DNA from: Zeus faber
Lineage: Eukaryota; Chordata; Actinopteri; Zeiformes; Zeidae
Assembly (NCBI GenBank): GCA_960531495.1
Contig: CAUIJY010000075.1
Location: 1,364,001-1,428,000, forward strand
Direction of reading: 5' to 3'
Length of the DNA: 64,000 nucleotides
Within the stretch, counting starts at the first letter, position 1. Each line of letters starts with the position of its first letter. The translations under genes and the position numbers were made by a program. Positions 45,080 through 58,850 of this stretch are shown here, piece by piece. The notes beneath the pieces were generated by a model. It did not search any database, was not told the origin of the DNA, and worked only from the letters and a program-made list of their open reading frames with translations.

Positions 45080-48000
45080 TCAATATTTCAATTTTTCAAT
45101 CTTTCTTTCATTCTTTCTTTTAATCTTTCAATCTTTCTTTCATTGTTTCTTTCAATCTTTCTGTCTTTCAATATTTCATTCAATCTTTCTTTCATTCCTT
45201 CTTTCAATCTTTCTTTCAAATTTTCTTTCAATCTTTCTTTTTTCAATATTTCTTTCAATCTTTCTTTCATTCTTTCTGTCAGTCTTTCAAAATTTGTTTC
45301 AAACTTTCAATCTTTCTTTCAATCTTTCATTCGTTCAATCTTTCTTTCAATCTTTCTTTGAATCTTTCAATCTTCAATCTTTCAATCTATCTTTCAGTCT
45401 TTCTTTCAATCATTCAATCTTTCAAACCTTCTTTCAATCTTTCTTTCTTTCAATCTTTCTTTCAATCTTTCTTTCATTCTTTCCTTCAGTCTTTCAATCT
45501 TTCTTTCAATCTTTCTTTCAATCTTTCTTTCAATCTTTCTTTCATTCTTTCTTTCAATCTTTCTTTCAACCTTTCAATCTTTCTTTCAATATTTCTTTCA
45601 ATCTTTCTTACTTTCAATCTTTCTTTCTTAAAATCTTTCTTTCAATCTTTCTTTCAAACTTTCAATCTTTATTTCAATCTTTCAATCTTTCTTTCAATCT
45701 TTCTTTCATTCTTTCTTTCAATATTTCAATCTTTCAACCTTTCTTTCATTCTTTCTTTTAATCTTTGAATCTTTCTTTAATTCTTTCTTTCAATCTTTCT
45801 TTCAATCATTCAATCTTTCTTTCAATATTTCTTTCAATCTTTCTTTCTTTAAATCTTTCTTTCAATCTTTCTTTCAAACTTTCAATCTTTATTTCAATCT
45901 TTCAATCTTTCTTTCAATCTTTCTTTCATTCTTTCTTTCAATATTTCAATCTTTCAACCTTTCTTTCATTCTTTCTTTTAATCTTTGAATCTTTCTTTAA
46001 TTTTTTCTTTCAATCTTTCTTACTTTCAATTTTTCTATCTTTCAATATTTCTTCCAATCTTTCAATCTTTCTTTTGTTATTCTTTCAATCTTTCTTTCTT
46101 TCAATCTTTCTATCCATCTATCTATCAATCTTTTTTTCATTCTTTCTTTCAATCTTTCTTTTTTCAATCTTTCTTGCAAACTTTCTTTCAATTATTTAAT
46201 CTTTCAATCTTTCTTTCATTCTTTCTTTCAGTCTTTCAATCTTTTTTTCATTCTTTCTTTCAATATTTCAATCTTTCAATCTTTCTGTCATTCTTTCTGT
46301 CAATCTTTCAATCTTTCTTTCAATCTTTCTTACTTTCAATTTTTCTATCTTTCAATATCTCTTCCAATCGTTCAATCTTTCTTTTATTATTTCTTTCAAT
46401 CTTTCTTTCTTTCAATCTTTCTTTCCATCTTTCTTTCAATCTTTCTTTCATTCTTTCTTTCAATCTTTCTTTTTTCAATATTTCTTTCAATCTGTCAATT
46501 TTTCTTTCATTCTTTCATTCTTTCTTTCAATTGTTCTTTCATTCTTTCTTTCAATCTTTCTTTAAATATTTCAATCTTTCAATCTTTCTTTCAATCTTTC
46601 TTTCAATCTTTCAGTCTTTCTTTCATTCTTTCTTTCAATATTTCAATCTTTCAATCTTTCTTTCATTCTTTCTTTCAATCTTTCAATCTTTCTTTCATTC
46701 TTTCTTTCAATCTTTCAATCTTTCTTTTTTTTCAATCTTTCTTTTATTCTATCTTTAAATCTTTGTTTTTTCAATCTTTCTTGCAATCTTTCTTTCAGTC
46801 TTTCAATCTGTCTTTCAAACTTTCAATCTTTCTTTCAATTTTTCAATCTTTCAATCTTTCTTTCAATTTTTCTTTCAATCTTTCAGTCTTTCTTTCATTC
46901 TTTCTTTCAATCTTTCAATCTTTCAATCTTTCTTTCAATCTTTCTTTCAATCTTTCAATCTTTCTTTCAATATTTCTTTCAATCTTTCTTTCTTTCAATC
47001 TTCTTTCCATCTTTCTTTCATTCTTTCGTTCAATCTTTCAATCTTTCTTTCAATCTTTCTTTCAATCTTTCATTCATTCTTTCTTTCAATCTTTCAATCT
47101 TTCTTTCAATATTTCTTTCAATCTTTTTTACTTTCAATCTTTCTTTCTTTAAATCTTTCTCTCAATCTTTCTTTCAAACTTTCATTATTTATTTCAATAT
47201 TTCAATCGTTCAATCTTTCTTTCATTCTTTCTTTCAATCTTTCTTTCAATCTTTCAATCTTTCTTTCAATATTTCTTTCAATCTTTCTTTCTTTAAATCT
47301 TTCTTTCAATCTTTCTTTCAAACTTTCAATCTTTATTTCAATCTTTCAATCTTTCAATCTTTCTTTCATTCTTTCTTTCAATATTTCAATTTTTCAATCT
47401 TTCTTTCATTCTTTCTTTCAATATTTCAATTTTTCAATCTTTCTTTCATTCTTTCTTTTAATCTTTCAATCTTTCTTTCATTGTTTCTTTCAATCTTTCT
47501 GTCTTTCAATATTTCATTCAATCTTTCTTTCATTCCTTCTTTCAATCTTTCTTTCAAATTTTCTTTCAATCTTTATTTTTTCAATATTTCTTTCAATCTT
47601 TCTTTCATTCTTTCTTTCAGTCTTTCAAAATTTGTTTCAAACTTTCAATCTTTCTTTCAATCTTTCAGTCGTTCAATCTTTCTTTCAATCTTTCTTTGAA
47701 TCTTTCAATCTTCAATCTTTCAATCTATCTTTCAGTCTTTCTTTCAATCATTCAATCTTTCAATCTTTCTTTCAATATTTCTTTCAATCTTTCTTACTTT
47801 CAATCTTTCTTTCTTAAAATCTTTCTTTCAATCTTTCTTTCAAACTTTCATTCTTTATTTCAATCTTTCAATCTTTCAATCTTTCTTTCATTCTTTCTTT
47901 CAATCTTTCTTTCAATCTTTCAATCTTTCTTTCAGTATTTCTTACAATCTTTCTTTCTTTAAATCTTTCTTTCAATCTTTCTTTCATTCTTTCTTTCAAT

Positions 48001-48745
48001 ATTTCAATCTTTCAACCTTTCTTTCATTCTTTCTTTTAATCTTTGAATCTTTCTTTAATTTTTTCTTTCAATCTTTCTTAGTTTCAATTTTTCTATCTTT
48101 CAATATTTCTTCCAATCTTTCAATCTTTCTTTTGTTATTCTTTCAATGTTTCTTTCTTTCAATCTTTCTATCCATCTATCTATCAATCTTTTTTTCATTC
48201 TTTCTTTCAATCTTTCTTTTTTCAATCTTTCTTGCAAACTTTCTTTCAATTATTTAATCTTTCAATCTTTCTTTCATTCTTTCTTTCAGTCTTTCAATCT
48301 TTTTTTCATTCTTTCTTTCAATATTTCAATCTTTCAATCTTTCTGTCATTCTTTCTGTCAATCTTTCAATCTTTCTTTCATTCTTTCTTTCAATCTTTCT
48401 TACTTTCAATTTTTCTATCTTTCAATATCTCTTCCAATCGTTCAATCTTTCTTTTATTATTTCTTTCAATCTTTCTTTCTTTCAATCTTTCTTTCCATCT
48501 TTCTTTCAATCTTTCTTTCATTCTTTCTTTCAATCTTTCTTTTTTCAATATTTCTTTCAATCTGTCAATTTTTCTTTCATTCTTTCATTCATTCTTTCAA
48601 TTGTTCTTTCATTCTTTCTTTCAATCTTTCTTTAAATATTTCAATCTTTCAATCTTTCTTTCAATCTTTCTTTCAATCTTTCAGTCTTTCTTTCATTCTT
48701 TCTTTCAATATTTCAATCTTTCAATCTTTCTTTCATTCTTTCTTT
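45080..48745. repeat. Near-tandem HOR pair, offset 2.06-2.34 kb
   Basis: About 45080-46690 corresponds to 47418-48745. CAAAATTTG is at about 45292 and 47630 (offset 2338), while the cassette mutated to CAATTATTTAATC is at 46189 and 48247 (offset 2058), so the second copy has lost about 280 bp. The shared CAATTA mutation, not seen elsewhere in the window, shows that the two copies have a recent common ancestor. TTTCTATCTTTCAATATCTC near 46355 and 48416 is a second shared private change. Confidence 0.7.
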
Positions 48746-49620
48746 CAATCTTTCAATCTTTCTTTCATTCTTTCTTTCAATCTTTCAATCTTTCAATTTT
48801 TCTTTCTTTCAATATTTCTTCCAATCGTTCAATCTTTCTTTCATTACTTCTTTCAATCTTTCTTTTGTTATGTCTTTCAATCTTTCTTTCTTTCAATCTT
48901 TCTTTCCATCTTTCTTTCAATCTTTCTTTCATTCTATCTTTCAATCTTTCTTTCATTATTTCTTTCAGTCTTTCAATCTTTCTTTCAAACTTTCAATCTT
49001 TCTTTCAATCTTTCAGTCGTTCAATCTTTCTTTCAATCTTTCTTTCAATCTTTCAATCTTCAATCTTTCAATCTATCTTTCAGTCTCTCAATCTTTCTTT
49101 CAAACTTTCAATATTTCTTTCAATCTTTCAGTCGTTCAATCTTTCTTTCAATCTTTCTTTCAATCTTTCAATCATTCAAACTTTCAATCATTCAATCTTT
49201 CAATCTTTCTTTCTTTCAATCTTTCTTTCAATCTTTCTTTCATTCTTTCCTTCAGTCTTTCAATCTTTCTTTCAATCTTTCTTTCATTCTTTCTTTCAAT
49301 CTTTCTTTCAATCTTTCAATCTTTCTTTCAATATGTCTTTCAATCTTTCTTACTTTCAATCTTTCTTTCTTTAAATCTTTCTTTCAATCTTTCTTTCAAA
49401 CTTTCATTCTTTATTTCAATCTTTCAATCTTTCAATCTTTCTTTCATTCTTTATTTCAATCTTTCAATCTTTCAATCTTTCTTTCATTCTTTCTTTCAAT
49501 CTTTCTTTCAATCTTTCAATCTTTCTTTCAATATTTCTTTCAATCTTTCTTTCTTTAAATCTTTCTTTCAATCTTTCTTTCAAACTTTCAATCTTTATTT
49601 CATTCTTTCTTTCAATCTTT
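48746..49620. repeat. Type-B-derived HOR segment before subfamily switch
   Basis: The segment has the CAGTCGTTC, CAATCTTCAATC and CAATCATTC words of the type-B 3' half (compare 21960-22160), with a few new variants such as TTATGTCTTTC near 48867 and CAGTCTCTC near 49080. It is the last stretch with typical left-arm fingerprints. No gene is seen. Confidence 0.55.
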
Positions 49621-52100
49621 CAATCTTTCTTTCATTCTTTCTTTCAATCTTTCTTACTTTCAATTTTTCTATCTTTCAAAATTTCTTCCAATCGTTCAAT
49701 CTTTCTTTCATTATTTCTTTCAATCTTTCTTTCTTTCAATCTTTCTTTCCATCTTTCTTTCAATCTTTCTTTCATTCTTTCTTTCAATCTTTCAATCTTT
49801 CAATCTTTCAATCTTTCTTTCATTCTTTCTTTCAATCTTTCAATCTTTCTTTCAATATTTCTTTCAATCTTTCTTTCCATCTTTCTTTCCATCTTTCTTT
49901 CATTCTTTCCTTCAGTCTTTCAATCTTTCTTTCAATCTTTCTTTCAATCTTTCTTTTTTTTAATCTTTTTTTAAATCTTTCTTTCAATCTTTCTTTCAAT
50001 CTTTCTTTTTTTTAATCTTTTTTTAAATCTTTCTTTCATTCTTTCTTTCAATCTTTCAATCTTTCTTTCAATCTATCTTTCTTTTTTCAATCTTTATTTC
50101 ATTCTTTCTATAAATCTTTCTTTCTTTCAATCTTTCTTTCAGTCTTTCAATCTTTCTTTAAATCTATCTTTCAATATTTCTTCCAATCGTTCAATCTTTC
50201 TTTCATTATTTCTTTCAATCTTTCTTTCTTTCAATCTTTCTTTCCATCTTTCTTTCAATCTTTCTTTCATTCTTTCTTTCAATGTTTCTTTTTTCAATAT
50301 TTCTTTCAATCAGTCAATTTTTCTTTCATTCTTTCTTTCAATCGTTCTTTCATTCTTTCTTTCAATCTTTCAATCTTTCTTTAAATATTTCAATCATTCA
50401 ATCTTTCTTTCAATCTTTCTTTCAATCGTTCAATCTTTCTTTCATTCTTTCTTTAAATATTTCATACTTTCAATCTTTCTTTCATTCTTTCTTTCAATCT
50501 TTCAATCTTTCTTTCATTCTTTCTTTCAATCTTTCTTACTTTCAATTTTTCTCTTTCAATATTTCTTCCAATCGTTCAATCTTTCTTTCATTATTTCTTT
50601 CAATCTTTCTTTTATCTCTTTCAATCTTTCTTTCTTTCAATCTTTCTTTCCATCTTTCTTTCAATCTTTCTTTCATTCTTTCTTTCAAGCTTTCTTTTTT
50701 CAATCTTTCTTGCAATCTTTCTTTCAATTGTTTAATCTTTCTTTCATTCATTCTTTCATTCTTTCTTTCAATCTTTCTTTCAATCGTTCTTTCTTTCTTT
50801 TAGTCTTTCTTTCATTGTTTCTTTCAATCTTTCTTTCATTCTTTCTTTCATTCTTTCTTTCAATCTTTCTTACTTTCAATTTTTCTATCTTTCAAAATTT
50901 CTTCCAATCGTTCAATCTTTCTTTCATTATTTCTTTCAATCTTTCTTTCTTTCAATCTTTCTTTCCATCTTTCTTTCAATCTTTCTTTCATTCTTTCTTT
51001 CAATCTTTCAATCTTTCAATCTTTCAATCTTTCTTTCATTCTTTCTTTCAATCTTTCAATCTTTCTTTCAATATTTCTTTCAATCTTTCTTTCCATCTTT
51101 CTTTCCATCTTTCTTTCATTCTTTCCTTCAGTCTTTCAATCTTTCTTTCAATCTTTCTTTCAATCTTTCTTTTTTTTAATCTTTTTTAAAATCTTTCTTT
51201 CATTCTTTCTTTCAATCTTTCAATCTTTCTTTCAATCTATCTTTCTTTTTTCAATCTTTATTTCATTCTTTCTATAAATCTTTCTTTCTTTCAATCTTTC
51301 TTTCAGTCTTTCAATCTTTCTTTAAATCTATCTTTCATTCTTTCTTTCAATCTTTCAATCTTTCTTTCATTCTTTCTTTCTATCTTTCTTACTTTCAATT
51401 TTTCTATCTTTCAATATTTCTTCCAATCTTTCAATCTTTCTTTCATTATTTCTTTCAATCTTTCTTTCCATCTTTCTTTCAATCTTTCTTTCATTCTTTC
51501 TTTCAATGTTTCTTTTTTCAATATTTCTTTCAATCAGTCAATTTTTCTTTCATTCTTTCTTTCAATCGTTCTTTCATTCTTTCTTTCAATCTTTCAATCT
51601 TTCTTTAAATATTTCAATCATTCAATCTTTCTTTCAATCTTTCTTTCAATCGTTCAATCTTTCTTTCATTCTTTCTTTAAATATTTCATACTTTCAATCT
51701 TTCTTTCATTCTTTCTTTCAATCTTTCAATCTTTCTTTCATTCTTTCTTTCAATCTTTCTTACTTTCAATTTTTCTCTTTCAATATTTCTTCCAATCGTT
51801 CAATCTTTCTTTCATTATTTCTTTCAATCTTTCTTTTATCTCTTTCAATCTTTCTTTCTTTCAATCTTTCTTTCAATCTTTCTTTCATTCTTTCTTTCAA
51901 TCTTTCTTGCAATCTTTCTTTCAATTGTTTAATCTTTCAATCTTTCTTTCATTCATTCTTTCATTCTTTCTTTCAATCTTTCTTTCAATCGTTCTTTCTT
52001 TCTTTTAGTCTTTCTTTCATTCTTTCTTTTAATCTTTCAATCTTTCTTTCATTGTTTCTTTCAATCTTTCTTTCATTCTTTCTTTCATTCTTTCTTTCAA
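49621..52100. repeat. Tandem HOR pair, offset about 1224 bp
   Basis: About 49636-50870 is repeated at 50860-52100. AAAATTTCTTCC is at about 49676 and 50894, and TTTCAATGTTTC plus CAATCAGTC at about 50280 and 51504. Inside copy 1, TTTTTTTTAATC is itself doubled (about 49950 and 50006) whereas copy 2 has it once. Copy 2 makes up the length with an extra segment near 51330-51420. Right-arm diagnostic words (CTATAAATC near 50108 and 51270) first appear here. Confidence 0.7.
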
Positions 52101-52748
52101 TCTTTCTTTCAATCGTTCTTTCTTTCTTTTAGTCTTTCTTTCAATCTTTCAATTTTTCAATCTTTCTTTCATTCTTTCTTTTAATCTTTCAATCTTTCTT
52201 TCATTCTTTCCTTCAGTCTTTCATTCTTTCTTTCAATCTTTCTTTTTTCAATATTTCTTGCAATCGTTCTTCAATTGTTTAATCTTTCAATCTTTCTTTC
52301 ATTCTTTCTTTCAGTCTTTCAATCTTTTTTTCAATCTTTCTTTCATTCTTTCTTTCAATCTTTCTGTCCGTCATTCTTTCTTTCAGTCGTTCTTTCATTC
52401 TTTATTTCAATCTTTGTTTCATTCTTTCTTTCAATCTTTCATTCAATCTTTCTTTCAATCTTTCTTTCAATCTTTCTTTCAATCTTTCTTTCAATCGTTC
52501 TTTCATTCTTTATTTTAATCTTTCAATCTTTCTTTAATTGTTTCTTTCAATCTTTCTGTCTTTCAATATTTCTTTCAATCTTTCAATCTTTCTTTTTTTT
52601 TCAATCTTTCTTTCAATCTTTCTTTTATTCTATCTTTAAATCTTTCTGTTTTTTCAATCTTTCTTGCAATCTTTCTTTCAGTCTTTCAATCTGTCTTTCA
52701 AACTTTCAATCTTTCTTTCAATCTTTCAATCTTTCAATCTTTCTTTCA
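52101..52748. repeat. Truncated type-A HOR unit
   Basis: A type-A unit opens at about 52258 (its cassette has lost one T: CGTTCTTCAATTG) with CTGTCCGTCATT near 52365. It follows complete copies up to TTTCTTTCAA at about 52748, then switches abruptly to CTTACTTTTAGTC. In intact copies the sequence continues for about 370 bp more, so this is a breakpoint. Confidence 0.7.
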
Positions 52749-54640
52749 ACTTACTTTTAGTCTTTCAATCTTTCTTTAAATCTTTTTTTCTTTAAATCTT
52801 TATTTCTTTCAATCTTTCTTTGTTTTTTTCAGTCTTTCTTTCATTTTTTTTTTCATTCTTACTTTTAGTCTTTCAATCTTTCTTTAAATCTTTCTTTCAA
52901 TCTTTCTTTCAATCTTTCAATCATTCAATCTTTCTTTAATTCTTTCTTTCAATCTTTCAATCTTTCAATTTTTCTTTCCATCTTTATTACTTTCATTCTC
53001 TCTTTCTTTCAATATTTTTTTCAATCTTTTAATCTTTCTTTCATTCTTTCGTTCTTTCTTTCAATCGTTCTTTCATTCTTTCTTTCAATCTTTCATTCTT
53101 TCTTTCAATCTTTCAATCTTTCAATCTTTCTTTCATTCCTTCTTTCAATCTTTCTTTCAAGCTTTCTTTCAATCGTTCTTACTTTCAATCTTTCTTTCTT
53201 TCTTTCAGTATTTCTTTCAATCTTTCAATCTTTCTTTCATTCTTTCATTCTTTCTCTCAATCTTTCTTTCTTTCAATCTTTCAATCTTTCTTTCATTCAT
53301 TCTTTCAGTCTTTCAAACTTTCAATTTTTCCTTCATTCCTTCTTTCAATCTTTATTACTTTCAATCTTTCTTTCAATCTTTCTTTCGTTCTTTCATTCTT
53401 TCTTTCAATCGTTCTTTCAATCTTTCCTTCAATCTTTCAATCTTTCTTTCATACTTTCATTCTTTCTTTCAATCTTTCTTTCAATCTTTCAATCTTTCTT
53501 TCATTCTTTCATTCTTTCTTTCAACCTTTCAATATTTCTTTCATTCTTTTTTTTAGTCTTTCAATCTTTCTTTAAATCTTTCTTTCAATCTTTCTTTCAA
53601 ACTTTCAATATTTCAATCTTTCTTTCATTCTATCTTTCAACCTTTCTTTCAATCTTTCTTTCATTCTTTATTTCAGTCTTAAAATCTTTCTTTCAATCTT
53701 TCTTTCTTTAAATATTTTGATCTCTCAAACATTCTTTCTTTTTATCAGTTTTTTTTTGTTTCTTTCATTCATTCTTTCAATTTTTCTTACTTTCAATCTT
53801 TCTTTTTTTCAATATTTCTTTCAATCTTTTAATCTTTCATTCATTCTTTCATTCTTTCTTTCAATCTTTCATTCTTTCTTTCAATCTTTCAATCTTTCAA
53901 TCTCTCTTTTAATCTTTCTTTCATTTTTTCTTTCAGTCTTTCAATCTTTCTTTCAATCTTTCTTTCAATCTTTCTTTCAAACTTTCATTCTTTCTTTCAA
54001 TCTTTCTTTCAATCTTTCTTTCAATCTTTCTTTCTTTTTTCAATCTTTCTTTCAATCTTTTTTTTCATTCTTACTTTTAGTCTTTCAATCTTTCTTTAAA
54101 TCTTTTTTTCTTTAAATCTTTATTTCTTTCAATCTTTCTTTGTTTTTTTCAGTCTTTCTTTCATTTTTTTTTCATTCTTACTTTTAGTCTTTCAATCTTT
54201 CTTTAAATCTTTCTTTCTTCAATCTTTCTTTCAATCTTTCTTTCAATCTTTCAATCTTTCAATCTTTCTTTCATTCTTTCATTCTTTCTTTCAATCGTTC
54301 TTTCATTCTTTCTTTCAATCTTTCATTCTTTCTTTCAATCTTTCAATCTTTCAATCTTTCTTTCATTCTTTTTTTTCACTCTTACTTTTAGTCTTTCAAT
54401 CTTTCTTTAAATCTTTCATTCTTTAAATCTTTCTTTCAATCATTCTTTTTTCAATCTTTCTTTCAATCTTTCAATCTTTCAATCTTTCTTTAATTCTTTT
54501 ATTCATTGTTTCTTTCAGTCTTTCAATCTTTCTTTCAATCTTTCTTTCTTTCATTCTCTCTTTCTTTCAATATTCTTTCAATCTTTCAATCTTTCTTTCA
54601 TTCTTTCATTCTTTCTTTCAATCGTTCTTTTATTCTTTCT
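52749..54640. repeat. Decayed island of the array
   Basis: The TTTC step is still evident, but the HOR landmarks (cassette, AAAATTTCTTCC, CTGTCCG) are absent. Variation is much higher: TTTTTTTC runs, CTTACTTTTAGTC, CTTTGTTTTTTTC. One segment of about 130 bp at 52750 is repeated at 54070 (offset 1320 bp). Long reading frames largely vanish here, which shows that frames elsewhere come from HOR homogeneity. No gene is visible. Confidence 0.7.
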
Positions 54641-57600
54641 TTCAATCTTTCAATCTTTCTTTAATTCTTTCTTTCAATCTTTCTTACTTTCAATTTTTCT
54701 ATCTTTCAATATTTCTTCCAATCTTTCAATCTTTCTTTTGTTATTCTTTCAATCTTTCTTTCTTTCAATCTTTCTATCCATCTATCTTTCAATCTTTCTT
54801 TCATTCTTTCTTTCAATCTTTCTTTTTTCAATCTTTCTTGCAAACTTTCTTTCAATTTTTAATGTTTCAATCTTTCTTTCATTCTTTCTTTTAATGTTTC
54901 TTACTTTCAATTTTTCTATCTTTCAAAATTTCTTCCAATCGTTCAATCTTTCTTTCATTATTTCTTTCAATCTTTCTTTCTTTCAATCTTTCTTTCCATC
55001 TTTCTTTCAATCTTTCTTTCATTCTTTCTTTCAATCTTTCAATCTTTCAATCTTTCAATCATTCTTTCATTCTTTTTTTCAATCTTTCAATCTTTCTTTC
55101 AATATTTCTTTCAATCTTTCCTTCTTTCAATCTTTCTTTCCATCTTTCTTTCCATCTTTCTTTCATTCTTTCCTTCAGTCTTTCAATCTTTCTTTCAATC
55201 TTTCTTTTTTTCAAACTTTTTTTAAATCTTTCTTTCATTCTTTCTTTCAATCTTTCAATCTTTCTTTCAATCTATCTTTCTTTTTTCAATCTTTCTTTCA
55301 TTCTTTCTATAAATCTTTCTTTCTTTCAATCTTTCTTTCAGTCTTTCAATCTTTCTTTAAATCAATCTTTCAATCTTTCTTTCAATCTTTCAATCTTTCA
55401 ATTTTTCTTTCATTCTTTCTTTCAATCTTTCAATCTTTCTTTCATTCTTTCTTTCAATCTTTCTTACCTTCAATTTTTCTATCTTTCAATATTTCTTCCA
55501 ATCGTTCAATCTTTCTTTCATTATTTCTTTCAATCTTTCTTTCCTTCAATCTTTCTTTCCATCTTTCTTTCAATCTTTCTTTCATTCTTTCTTTCAATGT
55601 TTCTTTTTTCAATATTTCTTTCAATCAGTCAATTTTTCTTTCATTCTTTCATTCTTTCTTTCAATCGTTCTTTCATTCTTTCTTTCAATCTTTCAATCTT
55701 TCTTTAAATATTTCAATCTTTCAGTCTTTCTTTCAATCTTTCTTTCAATCTTTCAATCTTTCTTTCATTCTTTCTTTAAATATTTCAATCTTTCAATCTT
55801 TCTTTAAATATTTCAATCTTTCAATCTTTCTTTCAATCTTTCTTTCAATCTTTCAATCTTTCTTTCATTCTTTCTTTAAATATTTCAATCTTTCAATCTT
55901 TCTTTCATTCTTTCTTTCAATCTTTCAATCTTTCTTTCATTCTTTCTTTCAATCTTTCTTACTTTCAATTTTTCTCTTTCAATATTTCTTCCAATCGTTC
56001 AATCTTTCTTTCATTATTTCTTTCAATCTTTCTTTTATTTCTTTCAATCTTTCTTCCTTTCAATCTTTCTTTCCATCTTTCTTGCAATCTTTCTTTCATT
56101 CTTTCTTTCAATCTTTCAATCTTTCTTTCATTCTTTCTTTAAATATTTCAATCTTTCAATCTTTCTTGCAATCTTTCTTTCATTCTTTCTTTCAATCTTT
56201 CAATCTTTCTTTCAATCTTTCTTTCAATCTTTCAATCTTTCTTTCATTCTTTCTTTAAATATTTCAATCTTTCAATCTTTCTTTCATTCTTTCTTTCAAT
56301 CTTTCAATCTTTCTTTCATTCTTTCTTTCAATCTTTCAATCTTTCTTTCATTCTTTCTTTCAATCTTTCTTACCTTCAATTTTTCTATCTTTCAATATTT
56401 CTTCCAATCGTTCAATCTTTCTTTCATTATTTCTTTCAATCTTTCTTTCTTTCAATCTTTCTTTCCATCTTTCTTTCAATCTTTCTTTCATTCTTTCTTT
56501 CAATGTTTCTTTTTTCAATATTTCTTTCAATCAGTCAATTTTTCTTTCATTCTTTCATTCTTTCTTTCAATCGTTCTTTCATTCTTTCTTTCAATCTTTC
56601 AATCTTTCTTTAAATATTTCAATCTTTCAATCTTTCTTTCAATCTTTCTTTCAATCTTTCAATCTTTCTTTCATTCTTTCTTTCAATATTTCAATCTTTC
56701 AATCTTTCTTTAAATATTTCAATCTTTCAATCTTTCTTTCAATCTTTCTTTCAATCTTTCAATCTTTCTTTCATTCTTTCTTTAAATATTTCAATCTTTC
56801 AATCTTTCTTTCATTCTTTCTTTCAATCTTTCAATCTTTCTTTCATTCTTTCTTTCAATCTTTCTTACTTTCAATTTTTCTCTTTCAATATTTCTTCCAA
56901 TCGTTCAATCTTTCTTTCATTATTTCTTTCAATCTTTCTTTTATTTCTTTCAATCTTTCTTCCTTTCAATCTTTCTTTCCATCTTTCTTTCAATCTTTCT
57001 TTCATTCTTTCTTTCAATCTTTCTTTTTTCAATCTTTCTTGCAATCTTTCTTTCAATTGTTTAATCTTTCAATCTTTCTTTCATTCTTTCCTTCAGTCTT
57101 TCAATCTTTTTTTCAATCTTTCTTTCATTCTTTCTTTCAATCGTTCTTTCTTTCTTTTAGTCTTTCTTTCAATCTTTCAATTTTTCAATCTTTCTTTCAT
57201 TCTCTCTTTTAATCTTTCAATCTTTCTTTCATTGTTTCTTTCAATCTTTCTTTCATTCTTTCTTTCATTCTTTCTTTCAATCTTTCTTTCAATCGTTCTT
57301 TCTTTCTTTTAGTCTTTCTTTCAATCTTTCAATTTTTCAATCTTTCTTTCATTCTTTCTTTTAATCTTTCAATCTTTCTTTCATTGTTTCTTTCAATCTT
57401 TCTTTCCATCTTTCTTTCATTCTTTCCTTCAGTCTTTCATTCTTTCTTTCAATCTTTCTTTTTTCAATATTTCTTGCAATCGTTCTTTCAATTGTTTAAT
57501 CTTTCAATCTTTCTTTCATTTTTTCTTTCAGTCTTTCAATCTTTGTTTCAATCTTTCTTTCATTCTTTCTTTCAATCTTTCTGTCCGTCATTCATTCTTT

Positions 57601-57834
57601 CAGTCTTTCTTTCAATCATTCAATCTTTCAATCTTTCCTTCTATCTTTCTTTCAATCTTTCTTTCATTCTTTATTTCAATCTTTCTTTCATTCTTTCTTT
57701 CAATCTTTCATTCAATCTTTCTTTCAATCTTTCTTTCAATCTTTCTTTCAATCTTTCTTTCAATCGTTCTTTCATTCTTTCTTTTAATCTTTCAATCTTT
57801 CTTACATTGTTTCTTTCAATCTTTCTGTCTTTCA
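54641..57834. repeat. 3.1-kb HOR duplication, first copy
   Basis: From about 54790 this matches 60888-64000 at an offset of 6098 bp, which rises to 6166 bp after a 68-bp difference near 56200-56300. Shared features are the deleted cassette CAATTTTTAATG (54853 and 60951), TTCTTTTAATGTTTC, CTATAAATC (about 55307 and 61405) and the cassettes at 57054 and 57489 against 63220 and 63655. The end at 57834 pairs with the window edge, so the true duplication may be longer. Confidence 0.8.
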
Positions 57835-58850
57835 ATATTTCTTTCAATCTTTCAATCTTTCTTTTTTTTTCAATCTTTCTTTCAATCTTTCTTTTATTCT
57901 ATCTTTAAATCTTTCTTTTTTTTCAATCTTTCTTGCAATCTTTCTTTCAGTCTTTCATCTGTCTTTCAAACTTTCAATCTTTCTTTCAATCTTTCAATCT
58001 TTCAATCTTTCTTTCAATTTTTCTTTCAATCTTTCAGTCTTTCTTTCATTCTTTCTTTCAATCTTTCAATCTTTCAATCTTTCAATCATTCTTACATTCT
58101 TTCTTCAATCTTTCAATCTTTCTTTTAATATTTCTTTCAATCTTTCTTTCTGTCAATCTTTCTTTCCATCTTTCTTTCCATCTTTCTTTCATTCTTTCCT
58201 TCAGTCTTTCAATCTTTCTTTCAATCTTTCTTTCAATTTTTCTTTCAATCTTTCTTTCATTCTTTCCTTCAATCTTTCAATCTTTCTTTCATTCTTTCTT
58301 TCAATCTTTCTTACTTTCAATTTTTCTCTTTCAATATTTCTTCCAATCGTTCAATCTTTCTTTCATTATTTCTTTCAATCTTTCTTTTATTTCTTTCAAT
58401 CTTTCTTTCTTTCAATCATTCTTTCCATCTTTCTTTCAATCTTTCTTTCATTCTTTCTTTCAATCTTTCTTTTTTCAATCTTTCTTGCAATCTTTCTTTC
58501 AATTGTTTAATCTTTCAATCTTTCTTTCATTCTTTCCTTCAGTCTTTCAATCTTTTTTTCAATCTTTCTTTCATTCTTTCTTTCAATCGTTCTTTCTTTC
58601 TTTTAGTCTTTCTTTCAATCTTTCAATTTTTCAATCTTTCTTTCATTCTCTCTTTTAATCTTTCAATCTTTCTTTCATTCTTTCTTTCAATCTTTCTTTC
58701 AATCGTTCTTTCTTTCTTTTAGTTTTTCTTTCAATCTTTCAATTTTTCAATCTTTCTTTCATTCTTTCTTTTAATCTTTCAATCTTTCTTTCATTGTTTC
58801 TTTCAATCTTTCTTTCCATCTTTCTTTCATTCTTTCCTTCAGTCTTTCAT
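57835..58850. repeat. Type-A-derived HOR segment
   Basis: This continues the unit opened at 57478. It has the CAATCTGTC stretch with a 1-bp loss (TTTCATCTGTC near 57954), then TTCATTCTTTCCTTCAATC near 58265, where it switches to a TTTTTCTCTTTCAATA segment and a cassette at 58500. Right-arm subfamily words are present. No gene is visible. Confidence 0.55.
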
